Assembly: GCA_001464385.1 (NCBI GenBank)
Contig: LNFB01000238.1
Location: forward strand, 60,746-124,745
Direction: 5' to 3'
From: Deltaproteobacteria bacterium Ga0077550
Lineage (GTDB): Bacteria; Myxococcota_A; Polyangia; Nannocystales; Nannocystaceae
DNA: 64,000 bases
In this document: piece by piece, positions 18,692 through 29,128 of the stretch
Layout: the number at the start of each line of letters is the position of its first letter
Position numbering within the stretch: position 1 is the stretch's first letter
Position numbers and translations under genes: made by a program
The notes under the pieces: generated by a model
Databases searched by the model: none
Seen by the model: the letters and a program-made list of their open reading frames with translations, nothing else
What the model was told of the DNA's origin: nothing

Positions 18692-19366
18692 TCACTCGTT
18701 CGCGCACGCGGCGGTCTCCGGATCCTCGGGGAGAAACGCATTCGGCGGGCAGGGGTCGAGGGGATAGGGCTGGAACGCACACGTCGTACGGATGATGTGA
18801 CCGGGTGGACGCGCAGCCTCGAGGTCGCCGACGATCACGAAGCCCGCATTGACGCCGACCTGCGAGCACGCATCCGGGAGCGCGCGGACGCCGGCCCCGC
18901 CGAGGACCGTGATGCCGATGCAGGCTGGCTCGCCCGCCGGGATCACCCACGCGTCGTCGACGAGGTCGCACCGGGCGACGAGGAACGCCACGGCGCCGTC
19001 CATCGACTCCGAGACGTAGGAGCACCCAGGGTCGAGGGCGATCGTCTCGGGGACGAGATCGGTGAGGCACTGAGTCGAGCAGGATTCGGTCGCGTCGAGC
19101 GGGGATGGGATGATCGACTCACAGACTCCATCGTCGGGCTGGAACCAATGGGAGCCCTTGCATTCGTAGTAGCCGCATGCATCCAAGGCGTTGACGTAGA
19201 CGCCCTCGGGGGCGTCGCAGCGTTCGCCGGCGTTCACTGGTGTCCAGGGGCCGTCGTAGAGGCAGGGGGGCGGATTGCCTGATTCTTCGCAAGCAGGGGC
19301 GACGAGGGCGAGGGCACACGCGCCGTATCGTGACCACCCCAGCCGAGCGCGACGGCCTATCCACAT
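18692..19366 (-). CDS. Cys-rich secreted/lipoprotein, function unknown
   Basis: A 224-residue protein. A basic N-region and hydrophobic stretch end in A-P-A-C (Cys26), a poor lipobox, so it may be lipid-anchored or simply secreted. The mature part has regularly placed Cys (CLYDGPW, CGYYECKG, CSTQC, CSYVSE) and no catalytic motif. Its ATG overlaps the end of the upstream lipoprotein gene by 10 bp (19357-19366), so the pair is translationally coupled. It converges with the patatin-like gene, leaving only 9 nt between stops. Confidence 0.7.
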   Translation of the reverse strand: MWIGRRARLGWSRYGACALALVAPACEESGNPPPCLYDGPWTPVNAGERCDAPEGVYVNALDACGYYECKGSHWFQPDDGVCESIIPSPLDATESCSTQCLTDLVPETIALDPGCSYVSESMDGAVAFLVARCDLVDDAWVIPAGEPACIGITVLGGAGVRALPDACSQVGVNAGFVIVGDLEAARPPGHIIRTTCAFQPYPLDPCPPNAFLPEDPETAACANE

Positions 19367-20094
19367 ACGTCGCGCTCTCTGAACGCGATTCTGGCCGCGC
19401 GAGTCGTGTCCGCAACGCTCTGCGCCTTGCCCTCGTATGGACGAATTCCGTCCCGTTGCCTGAGACGTCCCTGCTTCGATGCACGAAGGTGAGCCCGCGA
19501 ACGCGATGCGGTCGCGCGTCCGGCAACCCGACACTCGATCTCCCAGAGCCGCTCGCCCTGAGCGTTGGCGCCGTGGATTCCGCTCCCCGCGGCGACGATC
19601 GCATCGGGGCAGGTGTCCAGGGCGAGTCCGACCGGCAGCGGCCCGACGCCGAGTCGCACCGGCTCGTCGGCGCCGCTGACCGCGAATGTCACCGTCAGGC
19701 GTCCGAACGGCGCGGCGTCGATGCCTCCGCGGAGATCCTGCGCGATGCTGGTGACGCGGCACTGAGAGTCCAGCCCGATCTCGCAGTCGTCGTACCAGCC
19801 GTCGGGCCGGCCGAAGATCTCCGCCCCGTGCTCACCGACTTGCGTGAGCTCCGGATGCGTCGCGTAGAACGATCGCAGGCACTCGCCGTAGAGCAGCTCG
19901 ATCGCGACCTCGGTCGCCCTGGCGAAGGGGTTGAACGCCTGGTCCTCGGCGCGATCGATCCGAACCACCACCGTGCCGTGTCGCTCGAGCATCTCCTTGT
20001 CCAGGTCCTCCTCGCTGGACTCCGCGCCGCAGCCCAGGACGAGGGCCGCGAGCACGGCGGCCAGGGCGAGGGGCGTCGGGACGGTCCGATGCAC
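19357..20094 (-). CDS. Lipoprotein, function unknown
   Basis: A GTG start at 20094 gives a signal peptide with a strong lipobox L-V-L-G-C (Cys22); an upstream ATG would put about 39 basic, unstructured residues before it. The mature 220 residues have scattered Cys (CLRSFYATH, CEIGLDSQC, CPDAIV) but no domain I recognise. A TACCCT element ends 6 nt before this GTG. The downstream Cys-rich gene overlaps its 3' end, so both are one operon. Divergent from the AAA ATPase gene. Confidence 0.72.
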   Translation of the reverse strand: MHRTVPTPLALAAVLAALVLGCGAESSEEDLDKEMLERHGTVVVRIDRAEDQAFNPFARATEVAIELLYGECLRSFYATHPELTQVGEHGAEIFGRPDGWYDDCEIGLDSQCRVTSIAQDLRGGIDAAPFGRLTVTFAVSGADEPVRLGVGPLPVGLALDTCPDAIVAAGSGIHGANAQGERLWEIECRVAGRATASRSRAHLRASKQGRLRQRDGIRPYEGKAQSVADTTRAARIAFRERDVCG

Positions 20095-20100
20095 CTCTCC

Positions 20101-20106
20101 AGGGTA
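20101..20106 (-). promoter_or_regulatory. TANNNT -10 element, leaderless GTG gene
   Basis: Minus-strand TACCCT, 6 nt before the GTG at 20094. Confidence 0.45.
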
Positions 20107-20180
20107 GACCTCTGTCGGCCCGGTTGCGCGGAGCGCCCGCTGGGACCGGCTCCCGTCGCCCGCCTGCCTCGGCGCCGCGC

Positions 20181-20186
20181 TATGCT
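20181..20186 (+). promoter_or_regulatory. TANNNT -10 element, leaderless GTG gene
   Basis: TATGCT, 6 nt before the GTG at 20193. The divergent promoters here lie only about 75 bp apart. Confidence 0.5.
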
Positions 20187-20192
20187 GGGTCC

Positions 20193-21425
20193 GTGCTCGA
20201 CTCCGAGACACCGAGGCGCCGCCCTCCGTTCATCCGCCGCGTGCGCATCCGGAACTACCGCAGCATCGCGGAGTGCGACCTGCGGCTGGGGTCGCTCGTC
20301 GCGCTGGTCGGGCGCAACGGATCCGGGAAGAGCAACTTCCTCGACGCACTACGCTTCGTCGTCGACGGGCTCACGACTACGCTCGATCATGCCTTCCGCG
20401 AGCGCGGGGGCCTCCAGGCGGTGCGGCGGTTCAGCACCGGCCACCCGCGTAACTTCGAGATCCTGCTCGAGGTCGACCTCGGTGGCACCACGCGCGGCAC
20501 CTTCGGCTTCGAGATCGCGACGCGATCCGCGGGCGGCTTCGTGGTCAAGCAAGAGGAAGCGACGATCACGACGGATGGTCGGCGGGTCGCCCACTACCGC
20601 GTCGTCGAAGGGACCGTGACCTCCGAGGCAGACGGCGAGCACTGGCCTGTCGCGACGGCGGATCGCCTCTATCTCGTCTCCGTCTCCGGCATCCCGGTCT
20701 TCCGCCCGCTCTACGATGCGCTGGGTTCGATGGGCTTCTACAACCTGAGCCCAGAGGTGATGAAGCGGCTGCAGAACCCCGACGCGGGGGAGTTGCTCCA
20801 CCGCGACGGATCCAACGTGGCCAGCGTGATCGGCCGTCTCGCCGAGGAGTCGCCAGCGACGCTCATGCGCTTGGGCGAGTACTTGCGCCTCATCGTGCCC
20901 GAGATCCATGGATTCGAGCGGGTTGCGCTCGGGCCCCAGGAGACGCTCGAGTTCCGACAGCCCGTGGCCGGTGCCAAGCACCCCTGGCGCTTCTACGCGA
21001 TGAGCATGTCCGACGGTACGCTCCGCGCGCTCGGGATCCTGGTCGCAGTCATGCAGCTGGCGGACCGCAAGGTCCGCGTGCCACTCGTGGGGATCGAGGA
21101 GCCCGAGACCGCGCTTCATCCTGCAGCGGCGGCCGCGTTGGTCGACGCGTTGCGAGAGGCGACCCGCACCACGCAGGTGATCGTGACGGCGCACAGCCCC
21201 GAGCTGCTCGATGCCCTCGATCCCGCGACGGATACCCTCATCGCGGTGCAATCCGAGGCAGGCCGCACCTTGCTCGCGCAGTTCGACAAGGTCAGTCGGG
21301 ATGCGATCTCGAGCCACCTGTACTCCGCCGGCGAGTTGTTGCGCATGGACCAGCTGACGCCGGATCTGGCGGACGTCGCCCGCCAGCAGCAAGGGGACCT
21401 GTTCGGGGCCGAGGCGGCGCATTGA
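20193..21425 (+). CDS. AAA family ATPase (ABC/RecF-type, OLD/AriA-like), paired with DUF4276
   Basis: A 410-residue ABC-type ATPase domain. Walker A GRNGSGKS is at 40-47, preceded by the RIRNYRSI strand typical of OLD/RecF-like ATPases. The signature-like segment MSMSDGTLRALGIL, Walker B VGIEEPETALHP and H-loop VTAHSPELLD follow in order. The GTG start is chosen because TATGCT lies 6 nt upstream and the upstream ATG would place that -10 inside the gene. The DUF4276 gene starts on a TTG that overlaps this stop (TTGA), so the two are coupled. Such ATPase + Toprim-like pairs recall PARIS and OLD/Gabija defence systems; a defence role is inference. Confidence 0.85.
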   Translation: MLDSETPRRRPPFIRRVRIRNYRSIAECDLRLGSLVALVGRNGSGKSNFLDALRFVVDGLTTTLDHAFRERGGLQAVRRFSTGHPRNFEILLEVDLGGTTRGTFGFEIATRSAGGFVVKQEEATITTDGRRVAHYRVVEGTVTSEADGEHWPVATADRLYLVSVSGIPVFRPLYDALGSMGFYNLSPEVMKRLQNPDAGELLHRDGSNVASVIGRLAEESPATLMRLGEYLRLIVPEIHGFERVALGPQETLEFRQPVAGAKHPWRFYAMSMSDGTLRALGILVAVMQLADRKVRVPLVGIEEPETALHPAAAAALVDALREATRTTQVIVTAHSPELLDALDPATDTLIAVQSEAGRTLLAQFDKVSRDAISSHLYSAGELLRMDQLTPDLADVARQQQGDLFGAEAAH

Positions 21426-21655
21426 GCGGGCGGTTGATCGTAGCGCCGATCGTGGAGGGGCACGGTGATGCCCTCGCGGTGCGCACGCTGCTGACGCGCG
21501 TCGCCGCGGAGCTGCTCGCCTTCCACCACTTGGTCGTGCTCGCCCCGGTGCGGTTGCCCCGGAACCAGGTCGAGCGGACCAGCGCGTTGCAACGAGCCGT
21601 CGCGCTCACCCGCCTCAAGCTCGCCGCCGCCTCGACGGCGATGATCGCGGCATGA
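21422..21655 (+). CDS. DUF4276 family protein, N-terminal part (frame broken)
   Basis: A TTG start overlaps the ATPase stop. Residues IVEGHGD (Glu12) and the run to ALTRLKL match the first third of DUF4276 proteins, whose Glu near the N-terminus corresponds to the Toprim Glu. The frame then ends at TGA (21653-21655). Reading one frame over from about 21625 gives RRLDGDDRGMTLLLFDADDD, which continues the family. The gene therefore appears split by a missing base (or two extra) in a GCC-rich run at about 21620-21635. It could be a pseudogene, a sequence error, or two coupled polypeptides. Confidence 0.7.
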   Translation: MSGRLIVAPIVEGHGDALAVRTLLTRVAAELLAFHHLVVLAPVRLPRNQVERTSALQRAVALTRLKLAAASTAMIAA

Positions 21656-22035
21656 CGCTGCTCCTGTTCGACGCGGACGATGACTTGCCGTGTGTGCTCG
21701 CGCCGCGCCTTCTCGCGAGCGTGGCGAGGCCCGATCTCGACGTCGGCTGCGTCCTACCCAACCAGGAGTTCGAGACTTGGTTCGTCGCCGCGGCAGCCTC
21801 GCTCACCGAGTACCTCGAGCTCGAGGGCGCGCTGCCGACCGATCCAGAGGCGCAGCAGCTGAAGAAGGCGTGGATCCAGCGGCACTTCCGAGGGGCGTAC
21901 AGCCCGACGGTGGACCAGCCGAAGCTGACCGCGACGATGGACCTGGTCGCGTGCCGCGCCACGAGCCCGTCGTTCGACAAGCTCTGCCGGGAGCTCGCGC
22001 GGCGGATCGACACGTTCACCGACAACGTTCCGTAG
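21652..22035 (+). CDS. DUF4276 family protein, C-terminal part (frame broken)
   Basis: An ATG overlapping the previous stop (ATGA) opens a 127-residue frame. It starts with TLLLFDADDDLPC, the Toprim-like DxD (Asp7, Asp9) of DUF4276, and runs through QEFETWFVAAAASL and AYSPTVDQPKLTA, both characteristic of the family C-terminus. Together with the upstream 77 residues it adds up to about 204, the normal length of a single DUF4276 protein. If both pieces are made they could reassemble; if the shift is real and unrepaired, the predicted nuclease is lost. Confidence 0.72.
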   Translation: MTLLLFDADDDLPCVLAPRLLASVARPDLDVGCVLPNQEFETWFVAAAASLTEYLELEGALPTDPEAQQLKKAWIQRHFRGAYSPTVDQPKLTATMDLVACRATSPSFDKLCRELARRIDTFTDNVP

Positions 22036-22095
22036 AGGCGGGGGCCGCCTGCGGGTTCCCTGCGGCTAGGACCTGCACACCCTCGCGGCCCGCGG

Positions 22096-22101
22096 TATGG
22101 T
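22096..22101 (+). promoter_or_regulatory. TANNNT -10 element for the CDF exporter gene
   Basis: TATGGT, 9 nt before the ATG at 22111. Confidence 0.4.
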
Positions 22102-22110
22102 CCCCCTGTC

Positions 22111-23109
22111 ATGTCCGTCGGACCCACCGCGCGTCGCGGCTTCGATCACGACAGTCATGTCGGCGTCGAGGGCAACGAGCGGCGCACGCAGGTTGTCATC
22201 GCGATCACGGTCGTCGTGATGTTCGCGGAGATCATCGTCGGGCGGCTCAGCGGGTCGTTGGCGCTCACCGCCGATGGGTGGCACATGGCGACGCATGCGG
22301 GCGCCCTGGGGATGTCGGCGGCGGCGTACTGGTTCGCGCGGACCCGGGCGAAGCACGCGGGGTTCGTGTTCGGGACGGGGAAGATCTTCGCGCTCGCGGG
22401 GTTCGCCAGCGCGATCCTGCTCGGGGTCGCGGCGCTGTGGATGGCGGTCGAGGCGGTGAGCCGGTTGTTGTCGCCGGTGCCGGTGGATTTCGGGGAGGCG
22501 TTGCCGGTGGCGGTGCTCGGGTTGGTGGTGAACATCGTGAGCGTTGGGGTGCTGCACCGGGGGGAGCACTCGCATGGGGGGCACGGGCACGGGCACGGGC
22601 ACGTTCACGACCACGACCACGACCACGACCACGTCCACGTCCACGACCACGCGCCCGCTGCGACGCCGCATGGGGCGGATCACAACCTGCGGGCGGTCTA
22701 CCTCCACGTCCTCGCGGACGCGCTCACGTCGGTCCTCGCCATCGCGGCGATCGTCTGTGGCCAGAGGTTCGGTTGGGTCGCCCTGGATCCGATCATGGCG
22801 ATTGTCGGCGGTGCGCTCATCCTCCGCTGGTCGGTCGGCCTCGGTCGCACGGCGGCGGAGGAGCTCTTGGACGCGTCGGCGGAGCCGGAACTCGACGAAC
22901 GCGTTCGCGCGGCGATCAAGGCCGTCGGCGAGCACGAGATCGTCGACTTGCACACGTGGCGCACGGGCCCGCGCCACCGCACCTGCGTCGTCACCGTCCG
23001 CAGCGCGGCGCCGGCATCCTCGGCGGCGCTGCGATCGGCGATCCTCGCGACCGGGGCGATCGACCACCTCACGGTCGAGGTGCACGTCGATCCGCCGGCA
23101 GCGGGCTAG
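22111..23109 (+). CDS. dmeF: Cation diffusion facilitator metal exporter, DmeF-like
   Basis: A 332-residue inner-membrane CDF transporter exchanging protons for divalent metals. Six predicted TM helices: helix 2 carries DGWHMATHA (Asp55, His58, His62) and helix 5 carries HVLADALTS, together forming the metal site. A His/Asp-rich cytoplasmic loop (about 148-180) lies between TM4 and TM5, and a C-terminal domain follows. The DGWHMATHA motif and EGNERRTQVVI N-terminus resemble DmeF (Co/Ni efflux) more than ZitB/CzcD; the metal remains uncertain. No RcnR-like regulator is next to it. Confidence 0.85.
   Translation: MSVGPTARRGFDHDSHVGVEGNERRTQVVIAITVVVMFAEIIVGRLSGSLALTADGWHMATHAGALGMSAAAYWFARTRAKHAGFVFGTGKIFALAGFASAILLGVAALWMAVEAVSRLLSPVPVDFGEALPVAVLGLVVNIVSVGVLHRGEHSHGGHGHGHGHVHDHDHDHDHVHVHDHAPAATPHGADHNLRAVYLHVLADALTSVLAIAAIVCGQRFGWVALDPIMAIVGGALILRWSVGLGRTAAEELLDASAEPELDERVRAAIKAVGEHEIVDLHTWRTGPRHRTCVVTVRSAAPASSAALRSAILATGAIDHLTVEVHVDPPAAG
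22581..22650 (+). repeat. Imperfect 6-bp tandem repeat encoding a His-rich loop
   Basis: Iterated GCACGG and then GACCAC/GTCCAC units inside the CDF gene encode alternating His-Gly, His-Asp and His-Val. This is a coding metal-binding loop that could vary in length by slippage in whole codon pairs. Confidence 0.7.
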
Positions 23110-23113
23110 CCCG

Positions 23114-23464
23114 TCACAACCCCAGCTCCGCGCGGTACTGCCGGCAGCGGTTGTCCCCCGCCGTCACGCGTCGGCATCCCGCCGGCCGCAGCGCGTAGAT
23201 CGAGCACCGCACGCTGCGGCCCAGCGCGCCGTGCAGGGCGATGCACCGCCCGTCGTCCACCAGCCGCAGGTGTACCGCGCCGTCGGCCCCCACCTTCAGC
23301 AGCACGGCGTGCTGCTTCTTCTTCAGCAGCGGCTCGCCGTCGGCGACCTCGACCCAGTCGAACACGCCCTCGGCCCGGTTCTCGTCGGGGTTGCGGCAGC
23401 AGGCGCCGCAGCGCTGGCAGTCGAAGGTCTCGGCCGTGACCGGCCGCGGCGTGCCCCGGGCCAC
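23114..23464 (-). CDS. YkgJ-family Cys-cluster protein
   Basis: A 116-residue protein with CxxCGxCC (Cys16, 19, 22, 23) and the later RCIAL, RCSIYALRPAGCRR and RCRQY cysteines, the YkgJ zinc/iron-chelating cluster signature. The family is cytoplasmic and its biochemical role is unsettled. It begins 4 nt after the stop of the outer-membrane barrel gene, so the two are co-transcribed. Confidence 0.85.
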   Translation of the reverse strand: MARGTPRPVTAETFDCQRCGACCRNPDENRAEGVFDWVEVADGEPLLKKKQHAVLLKVGADGAVHLRLVDDGRCIALHGALGRSVRCSIYALRPAGCRRVTAGDNRCRQYRAELGL

Positions 23465-23468
23465 GGCG

Positions 23469-24935
23469 TCAGAAGGTCAGCATGAAGCGCGCGTAGCCGT
23501 AGAGGTCGACCACGTCGTCGATGACGAAACGGCGGCCGACGTTGTCGACGACGTCGCGGCGCAACGGGTTGACCTCGGACGTGCCGGCCTCGACGCGATC
23601 GTCGTCGGCGCCGCCCTTGGCGCTGCCACGGTTGGTGAAGGTCAGGAAGTGCCGGGTGTCGGTCTGGACGTTCACGCCCAACGCGAGCCGGGCGTAGGGC
23701 CCGAGCGTCAGGTTGAGGCCGCCGTTGAAACCGAACGTGCCGTAGTCCTGCAGATCGGTGATGCCGTTGAACGCCGCGCACGACGTGCCGCCCGCCTGCA
23801 CGTAGCTCGGGTCACCCGGGTTGGTGCGCGACTCGGCGATCGCGGCCGCCGCGTTGCACTGGCTGGCCTGGGTCGGGTCGTTCGCGCCGACCATCGCCGG
23901 GCTGTCGGCGAGCAGCTCCCAGATCTCGCTGTAGCCGCGGCCGCCGTAGTGCAGCACCGCGCTGCCCTCGAGGAGGATCGCGACCTTCAGCTGCTTGGCC
24001 TTGCGCTCCCACGGCACGACCTCGGTGCCGAAGGTCATGCCCGCGGTCGACTGCGGCTGCTTCTCGCTCTGCGCGCCGAAGCGGGAGAAGTCCTGGAACT
24101 GGCTGTTGCCGCCGCGGATCGACTGCCGCCAGAACGCGGTGAAGTACGGGTCGAGGAAGCGGTGGCGGCGGCTCAGCGCGGTCCACAGGCCGACCTCGTG
24201 GATGCGGCGACCGACGCGGTGGTTGCCCGCCGGATCGTTCTCTTGGATGTCCCGCGTGAACGTCATCGGTCGGCCGACGCCGAAGCGGCCCTCGGCCCCG
24301 ATGATCCAGTTGGGCATGTGCGCCCGCTTGTTCTGGTTCAGGATCCCGTACTTGAGGCCGACCCAGAACTGGTCGATGCCGCGGCGCGTGGGCCCCTGGA
24401 AGATGAGCTCGGTGCCGGGGCCGGTGAACTGGTCGAACGGCGCGCCGTTGGTCGACGCGTCGAAGCCGTCGCGCGGGATGATGCCGTCGCGGACCGCCGT
24501 GCTGTTGTTCTTGTTGACGCAGGTCGCCTCGGGCTCGGGCGGCACCTGGTCGCCGTAGACGCAGTCGTCGGCGCGCTGGTCGAACTCGTAGCTGCGCTGG
24601 TCCGAGAGGATCACCGGCAGCGCCATGTACACCGACAGGTCGTGCCACAGCCCGATCTCGATCGACGGCGTCAGCAGGTGCCGCTTCTGCCGGTAGATGA
24701 GGTCCTTGACCAGGCGGTTCTCGTCGTCGCCGACCGCGCCGCTGTTCCACTCGCGCAGGATGGCCGCGCTCTTGTAGTTGAACGAGTAGGCCAGCCCGAG
24801 GTGGATGTCGAAGCGGTTCTCCTCCTCGAAGGAGCTCGCGACGCGGGTCACCTCGGCGGCCGAGGCCGGGGTGGCGCCGCTGACCGCAGCGACGGGAGCA
24901 CCCACGAGAACGAGTAGACGACCGAGTGCGCGCAT
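23469..24935 (-). CDS. Outer-membrane beta-barrel protein
   Basis: The ATG at 24935 is chosen over the GTG at 24950 because the TATCGT element (24949-24954) would overlap the latter. A signal peptide ends around ATPASAAE (about residue 27). The 488-residue protein alternates polar and aromatic residues in strand-like runs (for example HLGLAYSFNY, ARLALGVNVQ) and ends in ...ARFMLTF, the terminal Phe recognised by the BAM complex. Two Cys-containing loops are seen. No family name is certain; it may be a porin or transporter. It heads a two-gene operon with the YkgJ protein. Confidence 0.72.
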   Translation of the reverse strand: MRALGRLLVLVGAPVAAVSGATPASAAEVTRVASSFEEENRFDIHLGLAYSFNYKSAAILREWNSGAVGDDENRLVKDLIYRQKRHLLTPSIEIGLWHDLSVYMALPVILSDQRSYEFDQRADDCVYGDQVPPEPEATCVNKNNSTAVRDGIIPRDGFDASTNGAPFDQFTGPGTELIFQGPTRRGIDQFWVGLKYGILNQNKRAHMPNWIIGAEGRFGVGRPMTFTRDIQENDPAGNHRVGRRIHEVGLWTALSRRHRFLDPYFTAFWRQSIRGGNSQFQDFSRFGAQSEKQPQSTAGMTFGTEVVPWERKAKQLKVAILLEGSAVLHYGGRGYSEIWELLADSPAMVGANDPTQASQCNAAAAIAESRTNPGDPSYVQAGGTSCAAFNGITDLQDYGTFGFNGGLNLTLGPYARLALGVNVQTDTRHFLTFTNRGSAKGGADDDRVEAGTSEVNPLRRDVVDNVGRRFVIDDVVDLYGYARFMLTF

Positions 24936-24948
24936 GGGTCTGGAGGGC

Positions 24949-24954
24949 ACGATA
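24949..24954 (-). promoter_or_regulatory. TANNNT -10 element for the barrel gene
   Basis: Minus-strand TATCGT, 13 nt before the ATG at 24935. Confidence 0.4.
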
Positions 24955-25013
24955 CCCGCGCCGGTGGCGAAGCGTCAAATCGGCGCGGCACGGTCCGCGG
25001 GCCCCTTGGGGCC

Positions 25014-26536
<1,523 letters not shown>

Positions 26537-26540
<4 letters not shown>

Positions 26541-28717
26541 GTGGGGCGAGCCTCGGGTGCGGGCAGGGCGGCCGGGGCCGCGGGGGTTTCACCGGAGACC
26601 GCGGCGCCATCGGGCAGGGCCGCGGGGGCGTCGCCCGCCACGGGCGACTGCACCGGCAACAATACGGTGAAACGCGCCCCGCCGTCGGCGTTGTTGGCCA
26701 CCTCGATCACGCCCTGGTGGTTCTCGACGATGCGCTGGCTGATCGGCAGTCCGAGGCCCGTGCCACCGCTCTTGGTGGTGTGGAAAGGCACGAAGAGATT
26801 GGTCATCGTGCGCGCCGACAGACCGGGGCCGTTGTCGCGGACGTCGATCGCGACGGCGTCGGCCCGGAGCAGGCCGCGGCGCCGGACCGACAGCACGATC
26901 TCCACGCTGGGGAGGGGATCGGTCATGCCGGCGGTGGCGTCGAGGGCGTTGAGCACGAGGTTGTGCAGCACCTGGCGCAGGGCGTCCTCGTCGCCGCGGA
27001 TCCGCGGCACGACCCCGCGCTCGCGGACGGTGACGCGCTCGCGCACCGCCTCGGGGACCAGCCGCACCGTGGCCGCGACCACGTCGCGCGGATCGACCAC
27101 CGCGTGCTCGCCCTTGAACGGCCGCGAGTAGGTGAGGAACTGGCTGACCACGCGGTTGAGCCGGTCGACCTCCTCGACGATCACGTCGAGGAACTCGCGG
27201 GCCTGCGGCCCCGGCTTGTCGTCCATCGACTCCATCACCTGCACCGCGCCCTTGATGGCGCCGAGCGGGTTGCGGATCTCGTGGGCGAGGCCCGCGGCCA
27301 TCTCGCCCAGGGCGGCGAGGCGGTCGCGCTCCTTGCGGAACTCGTACACCGCGGAGTTGGCGATGGTGGTCGCGGCCTGGGCGACGACGCCGTCGAACAG
27401 CTCGATCTCCTCGCGGGAGAACGGCTCGAGCAGGCGCTCGTCGTCGACGAACAGCGCGCCGAGCAGCTCGGGGTCGCCGCGATCCTCGTCGCGGCCGAGG
27501 CGGCCGACGATGGGCAGCGCGAGGCTGGCCTTCAGCGCGCCCAAGGTCTCGAGCATCTCGTCGAGCTCGACCTCGGCCTCGGGTCGGGCCCGCTGGCGCT
27601 CGCGCTGCAGCACGTCGCGCAGCTGCGTGCCGTGACGGAGCATCCGATCGAGCAGCGGGCGTCGGGTCGCCAGATCGAGCCGGGCCAGCGGGATCGGCCC
27701 CAGGTGTCGCGCCAGGGCCAGCGCCGCGCCCTGCCGATCGATGAGGTAGAGGCTCGCCTGCGTCACGCGCCCCGACGCCTGCAGCTCCTCGATCACCAGC
27801 TTGGCCATCTCGTCGGGGTCGATGACATTGAGCAGCTTGAGCCGCAGCTGCACGAGGATGCTGCGCAGCACGCTGCGATCGCGGAACAACCACCCCTCGA
27901 GGCGCGACTCGATCTCGGTGCGCACCGGCTCGAGCAGCACGAGCACGGCGAACGAGGCGACCGCGGCGTTGAACACGAACAGCGAGCGGTTGCCGGCGTC
28001 GCGCGCGGGGATCCACAGCAGCAGCAGCGCGTAGAGGCTGGTGACGACGATGACGAGCACGCTGAGGCTGATGATCCGCAGCGCGACCTCCGGCAGATCG
28101 AGCAGGCGCTCGCGGACCAGGGTCTGGGCGACGAAGTACAGGTAGACGGCGGTGACGATCGGGCCGACCGCCGGGACCCACGGCGAGCTGAGCACCAGGG
28201 TCGCGAGGCTGGCGTAGAACAGGTAGCGCAGCCGCGGCGCCGCCGACGTGCCCTCGGCCGCCCGCGCGGCCCGCCACACGCGGGTGGTCGCGAGCAGCAG
28301 GCCGACGATCACGTACGCGCCGAGCAGCGCCTGCACGACGCTCCACTGCGGCAGCTCGCTCAAGCTCGGCAGGAACAGCACGACCGTCTGCGCGGCGACC
28401 AGCACCGTGCCGAGGCGCCGCTGCCAGCCGCCGTAGCGGTTGACGCCCACCGCGGGCACGAAGCTCGACAGGCTGCGCTCGGCGGTCCACGGCAGCAGCA
28501 GGCTGATGGTCTGGGCGAACCATCCGAACTGCGAGAGCCCCGAGAACCCGTAGAAGAACCGGCCGAGGTGGAAGAGGCCCAGGTTGAAGCAGAAGACCGT
28601 GAAGAGCACGAAGTTGTCGCGCTTGCGGTCGCGCAGCAGGACCGACGTGCCGATCGCGAACGCCACCGTCGCCGCAAGCAGCGAGCTCAGGCTCTCGCTC
28701 AACGACGTCGTCGGCAC
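26537..28717 (-). CDS. Membrane sensor histidine kinase
   Basis: The GTG at 28717 (V-PTTSLSES) is chosen because TACACT lies 7 nt upstream; the longer frame to 28864 is Gly/Arg/Pro-rich and runs through that promoter. The 726-residue product has a multi-pass membrane sensor region (about 1-215, seven or more helices), a GAF-like domain (about 300-465), a HisKA domain with His479 (GLAHEIRNPLG) and an HATPase domain (N box around Asn586, DNGPGLS, GGTGLGLP). A low-complexity Ala/Pro tail ends the protein. It phosphorylates the downstream NtrC-type regulator. The ligand is unknown. Confidence 0.92.
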
Positions 28718-28724
28718 GGCGGGC

Positions 28725-28730
28725 AGTGTA
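28725..28730 (-). promoter_or_regulatory. TANNNT -10 element for the histidine kinase operon
   Basis: Minus-strand TACACT, 7 nt before the GTG at 28717. Confidence 0.45.
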
Positions 28731-28849
28731 GCGCCGCGCCGCCCGCGGGGCTCGCCGCGGGGCGCCGTGGGGCCCGAGGCCTGGCCGTCGCCCCCCGTTG
28801 GGGCCGCCGCTGGCGCCCGCCGGCGGGACTGTGGCATGCTGTCGCCGCA

Positions 28850-29128
28850 ATGGCCGGGCAGCAACTCATCGACAACGAGAAGCGCGCGCAGCAGAAGGCG
28901 CGTGCGATTGCGTCGGACATCTACCTGTACAACAAGCAGCGCATCGAAGAGGCCCTCCTCGCGGACACCTTCTTCGACGACCCCGAGCTGTCGGATCTGA
29001 TCACCGAGGGGCGCGACCTGTTCCGCGCCGCGGTGACCCCCGAGCTGTTCAAGCGGAACTTCTACGATCGGGCGATCGTCGACCGCGTGGTCAAGCCGAT
29101 GGCCGCGCTCAAGTCGCCGATCTGGTAG
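28850..29128 (+). CDS. Small cytosolic protein, function unknown
   Basis: A 92-residue, charged, mostly helical protein (MAGQQLIDNEKRAQQKARAI...) with no signal peptide, TM helix or Cys. Composition and codon use look like a real gene. CATGCT ends 9 nt upstream, which may be a weak -10. Its TAG stop overlaps the GTG start of the pseudouridine synthase gene by one base (TAGTG), so the two are coupled. Repeated Tyr/Arg/Phe pattern (DIYLYNKQRIEEALLAD, ELFKRNFYDRAIVDR) suggests a protein-binding helix bundle. I do not recognise the family. Confidence 0.7.
   Translation: MAGQQLIDNEKRAQQKARAIASDIYLYNKQRIEEALLADTFFDDPELSDLITEGRDLFRAAVTPELFKRNFYDRAIVDRVVKPMAALKSPIW

Noticed and set aside
22581..22650. 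Possible CRISPR-like or satellite array
   Set aside because: Six-base coding repeats for the His-rich loop of a CDF transporter; no spacers.
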